64,000 nucleotides of DNA from Dryococelus australis (Eukaryota > Arthropoda > Insecta > Phasmatodea > Phasmatidae). The DNA lies in NCBI GenBank assembly GCA_029891345.1, contig CM057002.1:18102295-18166294 (forward strand), read 5' to 3'. Under the pieces are notes generated by a model. The model was not told the DNA's origin, did no database searches, and saw nothing but the letters and a program-made list of their open reading frames with translations. Positions 43,870 through 57,179 of the stretch are shown one piece after another (within the stretch, counting starts at the first letter, position 1; the number at the start of each line of letters is the position of its first letter). The position numbers and the translations under genes are program-made.

Positions 43870-46800
43870 CAGTACTTACTCAACACAACACCTACCCATA
43901 CTGTACTTTTGCGCAGTCTCACCAGCATTTTACAATTACGTTCACCAAATACTATGCAACTTTAAACTACTTTACAATGCTAGCCATGCAATCCAAATAA
44001 ATAATTTACTCTTGATGAAATTATATCCTCCACATGAAAGCTCTGTTGACAAATGAAATTATTGTTTAACACTCAAATAACTTTCAGCAGTATTGGGCAA
44101 ACATATACAATTACAAGCTTAGCACAGTTTTGCAAGGTCAAATATGAGAAACATTCAGACTGCATGTTAGGACTGCATTTTCATGTCTAAGGCCTACTGT
44201 CCATTATACCCATTATTGTACTCCCAAAACACCTAATATGTCAAAATTTCTACACAGCTTTTTAAAAGCAGCAAGACTATTCCCAGCGATGTGGATGCAT
44301 ATCCACCATTGAACAGTATCTATGTACTCATAACACACTGGAACCTTAATTAGCAAACTTCTGCTCAACCATACCAACTACAGTGATTTTGTGTGGAGTA
44401 ATGACCATTTTCAACATTACATTAAGAGTGGTGATAAGAAGCATGAGTAAATGTGTTAGTGGTTAAATAGTAACATAACTTGTATTGTTTACTGTACCGC
44501 ATCCATCATAGTGACATCAACAATTCCCCTTCACTTTTTATTTAATATCTTATAACTTCTTTAACAAATGCTTATCTGAGTAAATGTATTGAAAATTAAC
44601 AATACACTTCAAAAATATTGCCAGATATATTTAAAACATTACACTTTCATAATAATAATACTTCAATCTTGAATTTCATTTAAGTTAGAAAGGTTTTCTG
44701 AGACAGACTAATATGTTGAGAGTTGCATAAGCATAAGAATGAAATATTATTTTTATTAATTATGTATAATGATAAATACTAAAAAATTTAATTGGTTCAT
44801 GTGTAAGTTAGCATTAAACTCAACAGTACGGTATCAATTTAATTTATTTTACATTTTGTCAACGACAAACTTTTATTGTAACTAATTTATTGATCTGGTT
44901 GTATAATCCACGTTACATTATGTGTGCTAAATTTATACACCAATAGTAGCAGGTAGCTGATAGGGTTAAAAGAATTTGACGATTATTAAGACCACGTACA
45001 AAATATAAACTATTAAGCAACTAAACTTTTTTAAGGGGAACTTCTTAAAAGGTTTCACTGTATTACTATATTCCCACAAACATGTTCAGGTGGAAAGTAT
45101 TAAAGTTTTTGTTTTTTTTTTTTTCACAATCACGAAGATGAGAATGTTCTGGCCTGCAGCATATTAAAAATAATGTTCCCAATTTTTAATTATAACAATA
45201 TGATTTTGTTCCGGGACATTCACTAGATACATTCAGATCATAATACAGCACAAAATATGCATCAAAACTGGATCATGCAGACGCAATATTTAAAGAAGTT
45301 GCATTTTATATTTGTGCTTCCTTTCCTTCCAATTTTTTGGTATGCACGCGCCTAGAAATCCAACAGAGGGAGCTTGCTGTCTAGCACTTAAATTTAAGCT
45401 CCGTGTAACAAAAACAAGTAACTGAAGCAAAATCAACAAAATATTAATAAACCAGTAAAAGTAGAAGCAATAAGTTCTTGAACTTTATTTCATAGCCTTT
45501 AAACATGACACAATATAAGTCTTGCATTACAATCCACTTTCAAAACTGGATAACACTACCAAAATTATCACACCCCAAGTAAGTATGACACTTTTTAACT
45601 TAAATTTCTTGCATATAAATGTATACAATACAAATATGTTTAACTACCATATATACAAAGAATAAATTCAACAGACAACCTACATTATGCTGCAACCTGG
45701 CAGTTATAAAAAACTGAGGAAAAATTTGTTACAGACTAGTCTGATATAAGATCAATAAAATAAAATTTAGAAACTCTTTTCTAATATGATTAAATTAGTT
45801 TCCATCATCTCTGTTCAGTCTATGGATGTAATAAGGAATTTGTGATTACTAATGTCACTTAGAAATGTAGTAAATGATACACACATATTCAGTACTGATT
45901 AGCAAACCTGTTGACATTATATAGTTACCATGACAAACCCTGAATCCTATCTTTAGTATGAGTTTATTTAGCTCTGTTGCATAGTCATTCCACACAAGCA
46001 AATATCCTGCAGCCATTAAAAGAAACATAAATAACTACTATCCAATTTATCTCAAATCAATGGGTTCAAAAAAGTTTAGTTTTTTTTTTTTTTTTTGTAA
46101 AAAAAAAAAAGTTTAGTGAGAAGTGTTAAATGTTTGAACTGCTGATGAATACAAAGAGTTACGGGCTGATTCAAAACCAACAGAGAGTCTTTAATAATGC
46201 ACTATACTTTAATGGTGATGACATGTTTCACACTGCATAACAAAAGCCAGTGTATACACTAGACAAACTATTCTGTTCTGGTCAAGAAGCAAACACTCCA
46301 CTGGCATTAATACACTGCATACTTAAAAAAATATTAAGATGAATATGTAAAAAAAAAACAGAGGAGAAAAAATATTACCAAACATAATTTCAGAAGTGTA
46401 CATGGCAGAAATAATGATATGAGTTCTTTATTACAGACGTGGAGTTTTGAATCTGAGCCACTGCTGCAGTGTGAAACACTACCACAAAATATATATTAAA
46501 AATACTAAAAAGATGTTGAGTTAAGCTTCAAAAATGGCTGAATGTTAGCACAAATTTAGATTAACAACTATTTTTACAAAATCAAAAAATTCAGGAAGTG
46601 TGCTTGTAACAGGATTATTATCAAAAGTAAGTCATCCTTATTGCAGCACTCTGATCATGCGACACTTGAGTGAAATGAAAAACCCAATTCAGGGCATCCG
46701 TGAAATATCCAATATGGATTTGAATTACTTTTTCAGATTTCCAGTAAAAGTCACTTTCATGTGGTGTGATTATTTCAGAAGTAATTAAATAGAAAAAAAA

Positions 46801-47000
46801 AACTAAATTTAAAAAAAATTAAAAATAAATTAAAAAAATTGTTAAAATTGTTAAATATTGAAAGTTACACTTTTTTAATTACAGACATGTATAAATGTAA
46901 GGTACAATACATAAATACCTGCCACTGTATGGCAGACCCAAGTAAAAATAAGTGACACATACTGTATATATAAAATATGTACAAAGAGTGTACATTAAAA
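43870..47000. other. Long AT-rich tract without recognised genes
   Basis: AT-rich, with T/A homopolymer runs (for example 45111-45124 and 46080-46109, the latter a T run followed by an A run that could form a hairpin). No supported coding or RNA feature. Confidence 0.6.
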
Positions 47001-47459
47001 AACAATCAAACCAGCTGATTTCATGCGAAAATGCACACACAGATTACACACAGAATGAAAGAAACATCCATAAGTACATAAAAAGAGACAAATACAACCA
47101 ACTGCATTGCACAGTGTAAAAAGGGGCAAGAGTGTGATGAGAGAGAAATAAAGTGCTGCACACATAAAGACAGCAATATCGCTGAACAGTAGGTCACTAC
47201 TACTGCACAATATAGAAGACACCATTTCTACATTTAAGTTTGAGCAAAATAAAAATATTCTTTCAGTTCCTGTTTTCAAAATGAATACTGGAATGTGGTA
47301 GAAATCTACAAAGGTAATCAATTGTGAACACAGCTTTATCCCACAAAGATGTGGCTCAACTATTTCACCATTTGTATTGAACATGATGTACCCGAGGGAC
47401 ATAAACATTTCCCATAGTCTAAGTCTGAAATGATGACGAATGAAGGTGGATGACATATG

Positions 47460-47590
47460 ACACCAACATATGGTGGCGGATAGTGGGCAATGGATGGTGG
47501 CGTATAATGGGCAACGTATGGTGACGGATACTTGCAGGCAGTGGATGGTGGCGTATAATGGGCAATGGATGGTTGCAGGTGGTGGATACC
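47460..47590. repeat. Short imperfect tandem repeat (gcaatggatggtggcgtataatgg)
   Basis: Units containing atggtggcg(t/g)ata(a/g)tgggcaa recur about four to five times between about 47468 and 47585 with variable spacing. The overlapping frames on both strands are repeat-derived. Confidence 0.8.
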
Positions 47591-47949
47591 TAATTGCAGC
47601 ATTGTCCTCAGTGCTGTCGATCTCAATTTCAATTCAAGTGCTGATTGATGATGATTAAAGAAAATAATGACGACACAGATAAAAATTGTTGTAGTGATGG
47701 TGGTAATGAAGGTGATTGTGACAAAAAATATGATAAAAATAAAAATGTTACTTTTATTGCAAACACATGGATACTTAATGACAGAATGTATCATCACTCA
47801 AATTTTGGCAAGCTTGTAATTTTAATTTTAAAGTTTATGCAACTCATACACACTATGCAGGAGAAATTTGCAAAAAGCATAGTAACTGGACAATCAAGTG
47901 AGAAATTGTTTTAATAACAACTATCATTATTACTTTATAACATTGACTT

Positions 47950-49850
47950 AATGGTTGTTGCGCCACTGGTAACATCATTAGTCCATGCAGCCTCCACCAG
48001 CCCCCTCCCCCTTTTCATAAGCAAGAAACATTATGTGGTTATATGCCACATATTTAATGTCTTATGAGAGACCAGCATGCCACATACTGCTGCCACCTGT
48101 ATCCAGTTGACCTGCTTAGCAGCAGCACGTCCAATTTGGAAAGGTGCATCTTTTCCACCCCTCCTGCCGCCTGTCGCTGGAGGTCACGAACACACAGCTC
48201 GGCTGTACAAGAGGGTGGCTTGCTTTCCCTGCCTTCCTCTCACCCATCACTCACTTCTAAGCAGACTGTATGTAAGGGACCCCCTGAAAACCTTAAGTGT
48301 TAGTCTGTTCACCGGCCGTCTTCCGGCCTCAAGCATTCCTGCTGCACTAGCTACCTTGGATATCTTCCAGTACACTACACCACACCTATATAACTTGTTA
48401 AAGTTGTATTGGCTTGCCCACATCAGTCATCCACTTTGCTAAAGCCGATCCTCTTGCCCCGCATCAACCTACCTTACTGTACTGTTCCATTTGCAATTTA
48501 GGGTCTGCATCTGAAGCCTCCATTTGGATATAGACTTGAGTGTATCTTGTACTATTGGCTCTCCAAAAAACAAGCACATTCAATCCAGGTCACGCTATTC
48601 TTTCACTCAGCTCACTTTGTTTCTGAACTTGTAACCTACTTTCTTACTCTTTCAACCCAAATCCAAAACTACTCTTCCAAGGGATGACACAGGCTAAAAC
48701 CCTCCACCCTTCAGGCTGCTGTGATTATTCCAAACATACTGATCCAATGCTGGCAACAACATTTAGTGGATAGGCCACTTTGTCAGTCTCAGTGGGACGT
48801 CAAGAGTTGGCTCTAATACAGACCGCAGTGTACAGATCGCTCTACAGGAACACCAGGGAAAGAGCTGTGAGCTCATCTGGGCACTGGTGCTGGAGAGAGG
48901 TTGGCTCTCCACAAGGCTTGCCCACACTTTCCCTTGCTGAACCCCAATGTTCTAAGTCTACAAGCGGTGCCTCTCCTCACTGAACACGCACGCTTTAGCT
49001 CACACACTGATTAAACCTATGCCTCATCGTCGGGCATGGGGGCAGAAGGCAGCCCAGAGAGCCTTTGCCGAAACTGATCTGCAGGAGATATGTCCTGGGA
49101 ACATCCACGAACACATCAGGCTCACAGATGAAGCGGCATGAGAGGACACATGCCAAACTGCAGTCACCAGTTTGGACCAAGGCATAGTTGCGGGATACCT
49201 GCTGGGGTGCTTCTCAGTACCTAGAGCCATACATCCCGTAATCCAACCCCACCAAAGCCAAGGCCCCTTGTTCCTTGTCCAACCACCCCCACTCACATGG
49301 CCACACAGCACCAATTCTGCCTATCCAACCTCAACACAACATTCTTGACACCTGTCTGTATCACTGTACCAATAAGTACTAGCCTTTTCTTAAAAACTGC
49401 ACCTCCTAAGGCCACCCGGCAGGTCATCAACTTCCCTGGCATGACAGGCCAGCCTCAAACTGACTAGTAATCCCATTAACAGGACTCGTGCTTCCCAGCT
49501 CTATAAGGGAGAGAAGGATCTGATGGCATATGTCACTCCTCAAATGGATGAGGTGTCATGATTATTCCTATGCCTCCTACCACTCAAATCTGTAAAACAG
49601 CCCAGCCTCTAGCACAATCATTTTTTGAATAGGAGGTTCTCCAGTGGGGAGAGTAGGATGGGGGTGATGGCAGAGTTTCTCTGGGTATTCCCACATTCGC
49701 TCCACCATATCTTTACTCCACATCTACTGTACCACCATTTCATCTTGGCTCATCCATTCTTGAGACTGACTGGAATAGGAGTGTGCCTTAGATAGGGCAG
49801 CTAGTCTCGCAAAGCACAGCCTATCCTCAGCGCATTAAATTAATACAGTT
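47950..49850. other. GC-richer segment, possible transposon debris
   Basis: Composition is clearly GC-richer than the flanks, with small frames on both strands (e.g. 48077-48442 plus, 49024-49314 minus) but no convincing domain. In one plus frame near 49155-49200, TAVTSLDQGIVAGYL faintly resembles the LDQG(I/V)I motif of pogo/Tigger DDE transposases. This is only about a dozen residues. Otherwise I recognise nothing. Confidence 0.35.
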
Positions 49851-52010
49851 AATCTGGCATATGTTTACTTAATGAAAAAAAATGACATCCAAACAATTTT
49901 TTTAGGTGGCTCTTTATATTAAATGTTTACTCACACAAAGTTACCTGTAAGATATCCATTACTGGGGTAGTTTTTGCATAAATAGTGTAATATTAGCCAT
50001 TCTACATTCTTCTTACAAATACAGTACAAATTTTCAGTGACTGAATAGCTGCCCAGCGATATTGCTGTCAAGAACATTAAATCTGCATCCATAGCAATTG
50101 TAGACTTTTTGTGAAGCATGACATGAACTTTATATACATTTTTAGAGAAATTTTCGTAATAAAAGTTTTGATATATTTTTAATGATAACCAGCAATTTTT
50201 TCACTGAATCTGAGAACCAATAAGAAACTTCTTAAATCAGTAATTTAGATTAAAATTCAGATACAGAAAAACAGAACTAAAACCATTGCAAAACTGTATA
50301 ACAAGTATTTCTGGTGGGAGGGGGGGGAGGTTACATTACGAGACTATTAGGAAAAGAACTGTATAGAAAAATATATTTTTAAATTATGTATCAAGCAGGA
50401 CAACAGCATATGAAAGCTATGGGTACTAATCTTTGATTTAATGTTCCTTTTTACTGTGTGTAAATCAGAAACAAGAAAGAAAAGAAACATCTACATCAAA
50501 ACTGACTTACCAGAGATAGGAGAAATTTGGCCAGTTCAAAGGACGGAGACTATCACTATCTACAACGATCTATATTTCGGAATGAAACTGACAAAGCCAA
50601 TGAGAAGTACCCTGCATAAAAAATAACATGAAGAGGTGTGCAGAATGAGTCAAAGTTGAATGGAATATAACTGATGATTATTCTGTAGAAGAGATTTCAC
50701 TAAATACTAAAAAAAAAAAAAAAAAAACAGCCTCTGTTGCCTTGATAATTTATGACCTGATGCCTTCAGCAGCTGCCAAACCATACTGCAACTACTGCAC
50801 AATGAATGAAAGGCGCTCATAAAAATTACAATGACTGTACAAGGCATTAACTACAAAGGCACATTAAAAATTGCACACACATGATAAATAACCAAAATAT
50901 GTACACAGCCAAAGAAACACACTTCCAATATTGTGGCCCTCAATATTTTACAATACGAAACTCAAAGAACTTGACTGTATTATTAATTAATGTGTAAACA
51001 TGTATATTTACTGTTCTTTCTTACCACACTGCTTAGAATATTCTCAAGATTAACATCTAGTAAACATCAGGCCCTCACAAAAATAATCGAACTACCCGAC
51101 AATATATTTTCAATATCTTATTTTTAAAGTTCCAACACTTCAAAGACTAGTTTCTGGAGCTGCAATACCACACTTCACTTCCAGAGAATACTGTAATTTA
51201 CATTCACTATGTGTATGTGTCGACCAAAAACATGGAGACTAACCAAATAAATGTGCATACTGTGAATGTTGACACATGTAAGACTAATACACTATTGAAC
51301 TTCCTCTAGAAATAGTGCAAGGTATTAAAGATAAAAGCATTTCAAATAAATTTAAATGTTATTTTATAAGCATTACAACAGGTCTAAGCTTTGGGATTGG
51401 TATATTCTTATGTAAGTCTATGCACAAATACGAATAAATGAATGTGAAAAATAAACACCTGAATCCCATATTCTTTAGCGCAATATGGAAATTAACATTA
51501 AAAATCAAATTAATATGAAAAATAAAAGAAAGAACACTTGGAATTAGTGCAGTCAAATGGTACTAACCCGTAACAATTTCTGCCATTCACCATGATAAAA
51601 TACAATCATGGAAAATTACATTGAAATAAAAAAAGGTTTTATTCATGAGTTTTGAAGTATATGACATTTTCCCATTATTACACTTTTATCAGTTAAAAAT
51701 GACTTTAAAACTAGCTGTATCCATGAATAAATTCCAGTTTTAATTAAAAAACCAATTGTGCAGTTGTTACATTTCTCCATGTGATTGTCATTATTCAAAG
51801 GAAAACCATACCAATCACTTTAGTATTGATGTTGTACAATTCAATAACTTACAAGTTAACTTTCAAGCAATTTTTGGGTTGCCAAAAATTGTTGTACTTA
51901 CATGTAAAATAAATAGTAATTTTTAAGGGTACAAATTATGTAAAAGTCATTGTCTTGCATGTCGGCAAATACAGTAGTTAAATTTAAATAGATGGCCCAC
52001 GTCTCCAGAG
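49851..52010. other. AT-rich stretch, nothing recognised
   Basis: AT-rich, with a G-rich run (50312-50330) and an A run (50709-50727). No supported gene. Confidence 0.6.
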
Positions 52011-52019
52011 CAATTTTCA

Positions 52020-53050
52020 ATTCTAGTACTCAGCACTCAGACCTGGCCTGATTGATCACAACTCTTCCTAGCACTCGCTACTCGGGAATCGCCACTTCTA
52101 TGTTTGTTTTAGCACTCGCACCTTGTAATTGCTTAAGCTACGCTTGTGATAGGATACGGTTACATTAGTCAGAAGCTCTCCCGCTACGTACCCCCCAAAC
52201 CCTGTGACCACCTACAGTTGCAGTCGTATTGGTAGAGGAACTCTCCTTAAAGTCTTTTTCAAGTCTAAATCCTGTCACGTTCCTTTCTTAGTCATCCTGC
52301 TATGTGTCAGCTATTATGTCACGTTGTTACATACATGAGTTTGTTGCCTAGACTACAGCAGCTCACACCGCATTCCCCATTTGTTGTGCACTAGTCGCCT
52401 CTGCCGGCGATCATAACTTGCACTTGTAGCTTTCCAGCTGAAATTTGCACCACTGACCAGGAGCTAGAATGCTTTCACCACGAGTTTATTTCCTTTAAAC
52501 AAAATAAAACGTAGGTCAGCTTTTACTTTAAGTACCTTCCTTGTAGACTTGGCACCCTTCCGTAGTTACCCTCACGTATCAGGTTTGTAGGTAATCCAGG
52601 GGAATTTTTCTCAAACAAATCTAACACTATTTTTCTACCAATCACGCACCAGCTTGGCCACCCTTCCCTTCAACCCTCTGGAATTGAAAGAAAGGGGGAG
52701 TCACACAGGTACACTGTCCGTGGAACAGCTAGTCGGCCTGGTGTTCACTGGCCTCTCTCGAGCGGGCTCCACTGGGAGAGACTTGTGTCCCCTAGGTTGG
52801 GAAGACTGGGACAGGACCACACACTCATGTACGTATCTGGACAAGGTGAGGCCTGACTTCCCTCGTGTACTGCAGTCTCCGCCAGACTTGGGAATAGGGT
52901 GTCCGCCTGTCCACTACTGCATGTGGTGCCACACATATCACTGTACAAGGAACCTGCAGACTTGGTACAGTAGTAGGAGGGTAAGTTCCAATTCCCAATG
53001 CCCTACGCCCAGAGGAAAGGCTTGATAAAAAAAAGTTAGGCAGACTCACT
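52020..53050 (+). mobile_element. LTR/leader-like segment, copy C
   Basis: Colinear short matches with copy B lead into ORF copy C: ggttgggaagactg (B: agttgggaagactg), aggtgaggcctgact (B: acgaggcctgact) and atagggtgtcc. An aataaaac signal lies near 52503. The upstream GC-richer part (52020-52450) is presumably the LTR, but no TATA box, CTTCACCTG block or termini could be assigned with confidence. Confidence 0.45.
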
Positions 53051-53059
53051 TAGCATCAT

Positions 53060-53534
53060 CAGATAGAGCACATAAATATCAGCATTCCCTAGTCAAACAG
53101 CTAACTAGCTTGTTACCTCAAGAACAGGCACAAGCGGTACGCCATCTGCAAGACCCTGTGGAACTTACAGTGCCCAGCGACCTCTTCACACCACCTGAGA
53201 AGGCCGGCACTGTCGAATACCCGTGGTGGATCGCCGAGTATTTAAGCCATCCCGATCAATCTCCAACACCAGTAAAATAGCTTACCTAGTGCCTGCTATC
53301 TTTTGTTCCACACCTTTGCCAAAACCACGGATCATTGTTAATCAGAACTCTGTGCCAGAAGTAGTCATGTCTTCCTCAAGTGCTGCTCCACCCAAACGTT
53401 GGCCAGATATATCCAAGGCAGCGGTGGCACCTAGACGCAGAATTGTGTCGCCTACACCTGATTTTGTGCCCTGCCACATAACCACACAGCCAGTTTTGTA
53501 TAACGGGAAGGTGCCAGTACCCAAGCAAAACTGA
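53060..53534 (+). pseudogene. LTR-element leader/gag-like ORF, copy C
   Basis: The frame at 53062-53280 reads LTSLLPQEQAQAVRHLQDPV, VPSDLFTPPEKAG and YPWWIAEYLSHPDQ. These are counterparts of LSPKDQAQALRRLQIPV, IPKDIFEAPTP and PPWIAAYLS in copy B. After a frameshift, the frame ending at 53534 gives RRRIVSPTPDFVPC, then QPVLYNGKVPVPKQN and a stop. This is the best-preserved tail of the family. The regular P..DLF, W.IA.YLS and DFVPC boxes, kept in diverged copies, show that this was a real protein. No known domain is recognised. It has one clear frameshift, so is non-functional. Confidence 0.65.
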
Positions 53535-53559
53535 ACCCCCTTGTACATATAGAAGCGCC

Positions 53560-55110
53560 TGGATCAGTGTCTAGACAGAAAGACCCGGATGTCCACTACT
53601 AAGAGAATATAGTGAGTATACATTCCCAGTACGTCACGCATCAAGTTAAAATACCAAAAATGTTTTTATATAATTTGTGGACTGATTTACTTACCACGAG
53701 CTAAAAGTTTCTGTAATTTGCTCACCGTACTTCTTTTGGGCATATAGAGCATTATCTAGCAAATGTTTCATTAAGTGAGTAATCTACATATAACTAAAGA
53801 GCACCTATGTAAGTAGTGATGCATATCAGTTGTACATAGGTATGTTTAAAATTTAATAACATATACACAAAGATTAAAGATTTTTTTTTTTTTTAAAGTT
53901 GTCACATTTCTTATTCTATGCTCGTTTCGCGCAAGAAAATTTTTTTCTTTCTCTGAAATTTCTTGAAGCTCAAATTTCATTCTTGCACAACCCTAAAACA
54001 CATTTATTACTAATGAACATTGTCAATTGTATTGGTGAGGTAGGTGAATGTTGGGCACATGCGCAGAAGATAAAAACACTGTGTATTTAGTGGTATTCTG
54101 CCAAACTATTTACGCTACTTGCCAGAATATAAGACTAAGTTTTTTCAAATTTTTCCTTTCAAAAAATTGAGGGACATCTTATTTTCGCATCCTAAAACCT
54201 TCAAAGTCAATGTTTTGAGTCAAGTGTTAACAAGTGATGGACATGTATTTTGAACAGACACATGTTTCATTAAAGTACAAGCCCTTTAACAAAGCCTTAA
54301 AGATATTAACAGACTGTGATTATTTATTAGAGGGGTGGATGAAGAAAGTGTGACTTCCTTACATTTTAATGCACCAGAGGTGTATTTCATATGTACTGTA
54401 AAGAATTTAGTAACCATTAAAGCAATAGCTCATTTAACTCAGTCAGACCAGAGAATGACACGTGTGAAAGTCTGTTGCTTGGCGAATGTTGATCTAACCT
54501 CATCCATACTTAAAGCAAGCAGCTTTACGCAACCGAAACTGTTCAATCAGGGCATTATGTGATGCAGTCATGGCTAATTATAGCAAAACATGCTACTACA
54601 CTTCTGTGGAACGTTTGCAGAACCAATGTGAACTTTGTCATGTCTGACTCCTCACTCTGTGAACATTTTACATGACTAGAAGAGCCAACTAATTTCCAGA
54701 TTTACTGGAAAGGAAAAATAAATTAAAATATCTAAAGATCATTACCACACAAGCTGCTATCTGAAACTGTTCCAAACACTGTTATTACATTCTTACACAC
54801 AAGTATAAAAAATTAATATTTCTTTATATCAGCTACAAATTGCCTGCGTCATTACACCATTTATTAATGTACCAAGAAAAATAATCCTAATAAATTTTGT
54901 GCAGAAACTATTTGTTTTAAGAAAAATTTTTCCTGAAGACCAAAGTAAATTTTTGTACGGAATGTGTTATATTCAGTTAAGTACATAATGCCCAAGCATT
55001 CCGAGTACCCTGAACTGTTGGGGGAATTGTACTATCTTACAAAACGCCAATGTTTTTAATATGAAAAACATCACAATCCTAAACAGCCCTTAATTTTGGG
55101 GATTGAGGGG
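53560..55110. other. AT-rich stretch with one MITE-like fragment
   Basis: No supported gene. Contains the repeat at 54096-54260. The 75-codon frame at 54335-54562 is unrecognised. Confidence 0.55.
54096..54260. repeat. Decayed MITE-like repeat, copy 2
   Basis: It contains gaatataagactaag...ttcaaattttt...aattgagggacatcttattttcgca. The ends gaatataagact and the reverse complement of gacatcttattttcg form imperfect inverted repeats. The order matches 17.48-17.64 kb. Confidence 0.55.
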
Positions 55111-55112
55111 AG

Positions 55113-55330
55113 AAATTCCCACCATTTTAATGGATGGGTAGGTAGGAAGGACGTAACATCTCTTCAATCGCGAGGTAATTACAGATGCAGCAGGATCAGG
55201 AATGATGACGGAATCTGCCATTGCCTGTATGTAGTAAGGAACCATCCCAGCATCCGCCTGGAGTGATTTCAGGAAAATGACTATGGCCAGTACACATACT
55301 GCATCAATGTACCAAAAATAAGCTATATGA
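55113..55330. repeat. SINE-like fragment
   Basis: Contains gtaaggaaccatcccagcat, then ccgcctggagtgatttcagg. From memory, this closely resembles a central motif (accatcccggcatttgcctggagtgattt) of SINE-like repeats in several insect genomes. The head and tail are not identifiable. The 113-codon minus frame over it is an artefact. Confidence 0.55.
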
Positions 55331-55950
55331 GTTGCATGCTTGAATTTACTGTCTTTGCGTTGGACTGGATGCTCCTTTGTTTTTATACTTATTCCAACTA
55401 AGGCAGTCCTTTCAACAAAGTAACCAAACACCCATTAATAACAAGATATTAATATGTACTTCAATTATTTTTCCCACAGTTGTAACAGGGTTAAAAACAG
55501 TCACTACAAAATATTGACGTATATTATGTGTACTGTACTACACTGTTAACAACACACATACGTTAACAATAGGTACAATTATGAGCAAATAATTGTTAAC
55601 AAGTCATAAAGCTGACCTGAATACCATTAGAGACATAAATTGTGAATATTTTTTACATAATGCTTTTTGAAACATCTCAGCATTCTTTGAAGAACTGAAA
55701 ATAGTCAAGAAAGCCTTTGGTAATTGAAACATAAAAGTCACATGGCAGTATTTTTGTTTACATGTAGCAGAAGGCTACGTAATCAGTGACCAAAAGTAGA
55801 ACTTTAGCAAGGCTTTGAAAAAGTGTGAAGTAAACATCAATAGCTTATACTCGATGTTGAATCATGTTTACTCACTTCTCTACACATCCCAAACCTTGGG
55901 AAAAAATTTCACGAATACATAATTTCCTCATAGGGAAGAAAATCTCTCCT

Positions 55951-55988
55951 CCCCCCCCCCCCCCGCAAATTTTCAGGGGGGGGGGGGG
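55951..55988. repeat. C14/G13 hairpin
   Basis: C14 at 55951-55964 and G13 at 55976-55988 are separated by an 11-nt spacer, so the two runs are complementary. It is also a G-quadruplex/i-motif candidate and a likely sequencing or assembly trouble spot. Confidence 0.9.
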
Positions 55989-55999
55989 AAATTGTTCAT

Positions 56000-56870
56000 T
56001 TCTGTAAGTTGTTCTAAATACAAATTGGAATCTATGCATAAAGCTTCATATAGCTGATTTTTCACATGAGCAATTATGATATGACAAATTGAATCTTGCT
56101 GAGAAAATTTCGATTTTTATACTCATTCACCATTTCCACATTTTATTGCGCAAGCTACAGACATTTTTGTTAGATATACGTATTTGCCCATTTAATAGTA
56201 ACCACATCACAACGTGCTTAGAGGAAAGTAAAAATTTGTGTCAAACAGATTTGCAAACTTCAGAAATGAATGCCAAGTATTAATTTTTTCCCTGAAGTGA
56301 GAAGCCACTGAAGTGATTTGATATCATTGAAATACAATGTAGCTTCGAGACTTAGTAGCAACTGTTTATGCTCTTGCTAAGCTGGCTCCTTAGAAACACA
56401 ATATGACTGACATTGATTGTACTATATATTTACTGGGGAAACATTTGTTCAAAGTGGTCACAATCCGAAACTATTGTGAAGTTACAGTGAACTATGGGCA
56501 CTGAATATGTCTACTACTCGAGCAACATCTATACAGTTGTACATCTATTCACTGCACAAGTATAAATTGCTGGTTGATGCAGGACACAAGTTTCAATAGA
56601 AATAACACACAAAAAAATACACTGTGTTAACTATTTTACTGAGCTCTAACGCTGTGTATTTCGAAGTATGGGTTTGGTTTACACATTTGAAACATGTCAG
56701 CAAAGTGTCTATTTTTTGTTTTGAATGTGTATTTTCATTCAGAATTGTATTTACTTGCTGAAGCCAAGGCGACGTCAAAACTAAAAAAAAAAAATGCAAA
56801 TTCGCTATAACATACAATTCATTTGCTCAGCTATTCTTCGTTGCATTATCAATAGAGAAATTAATGTTAT
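56000..56870. other. AT-rich stretch, nothing recognised
   Basis: No supported gene or repeat. Confidence 0.6.
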
Positions 56871-57104
56871 TAGCATACAGATGCAGTATATTACAGTCTA
56901 GCTAATCTGCCCGATGTGACTAAGCTGGACTGTACATGATTTGAAGTATGTTTGTACATTGACAATAAGAATTCCACCAAAGTTATTTAGCATACAGATG
57001 CAGTATATTACAGTCTAGCTAATCTGCCCGATGTGACTAAGCTGGACTGTACATGATTTGAAGTATGTTTGTACATTGACAATAAGAATTCCACCAAAGT
57101 TATT
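56871..57104. repeat. Perfect 117-bp tandem duplication
   Basis: Units 56871-56987 and 56988-57104 are identical by eye over 117 bp, starting tagcatacagatgcag and ending caaagttattt. Identity this complete means a very recent duplication or an assembly artefact. Confidence 0.93.
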
Positions 57105-57179
57105 TCAAGTAAATATGCATAAGTATACACAAGTTTTACTACCGAAAATGAAAAGAACCCTGGAAAAAAAAAAACCTTT

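Noticed and set aside
55090..55431. 113-codon minus ORF with hydrophobic segment
   Set aside because: Overlaps the SINE-like fragment and its hydrophobic part is not supported by any family pattern.
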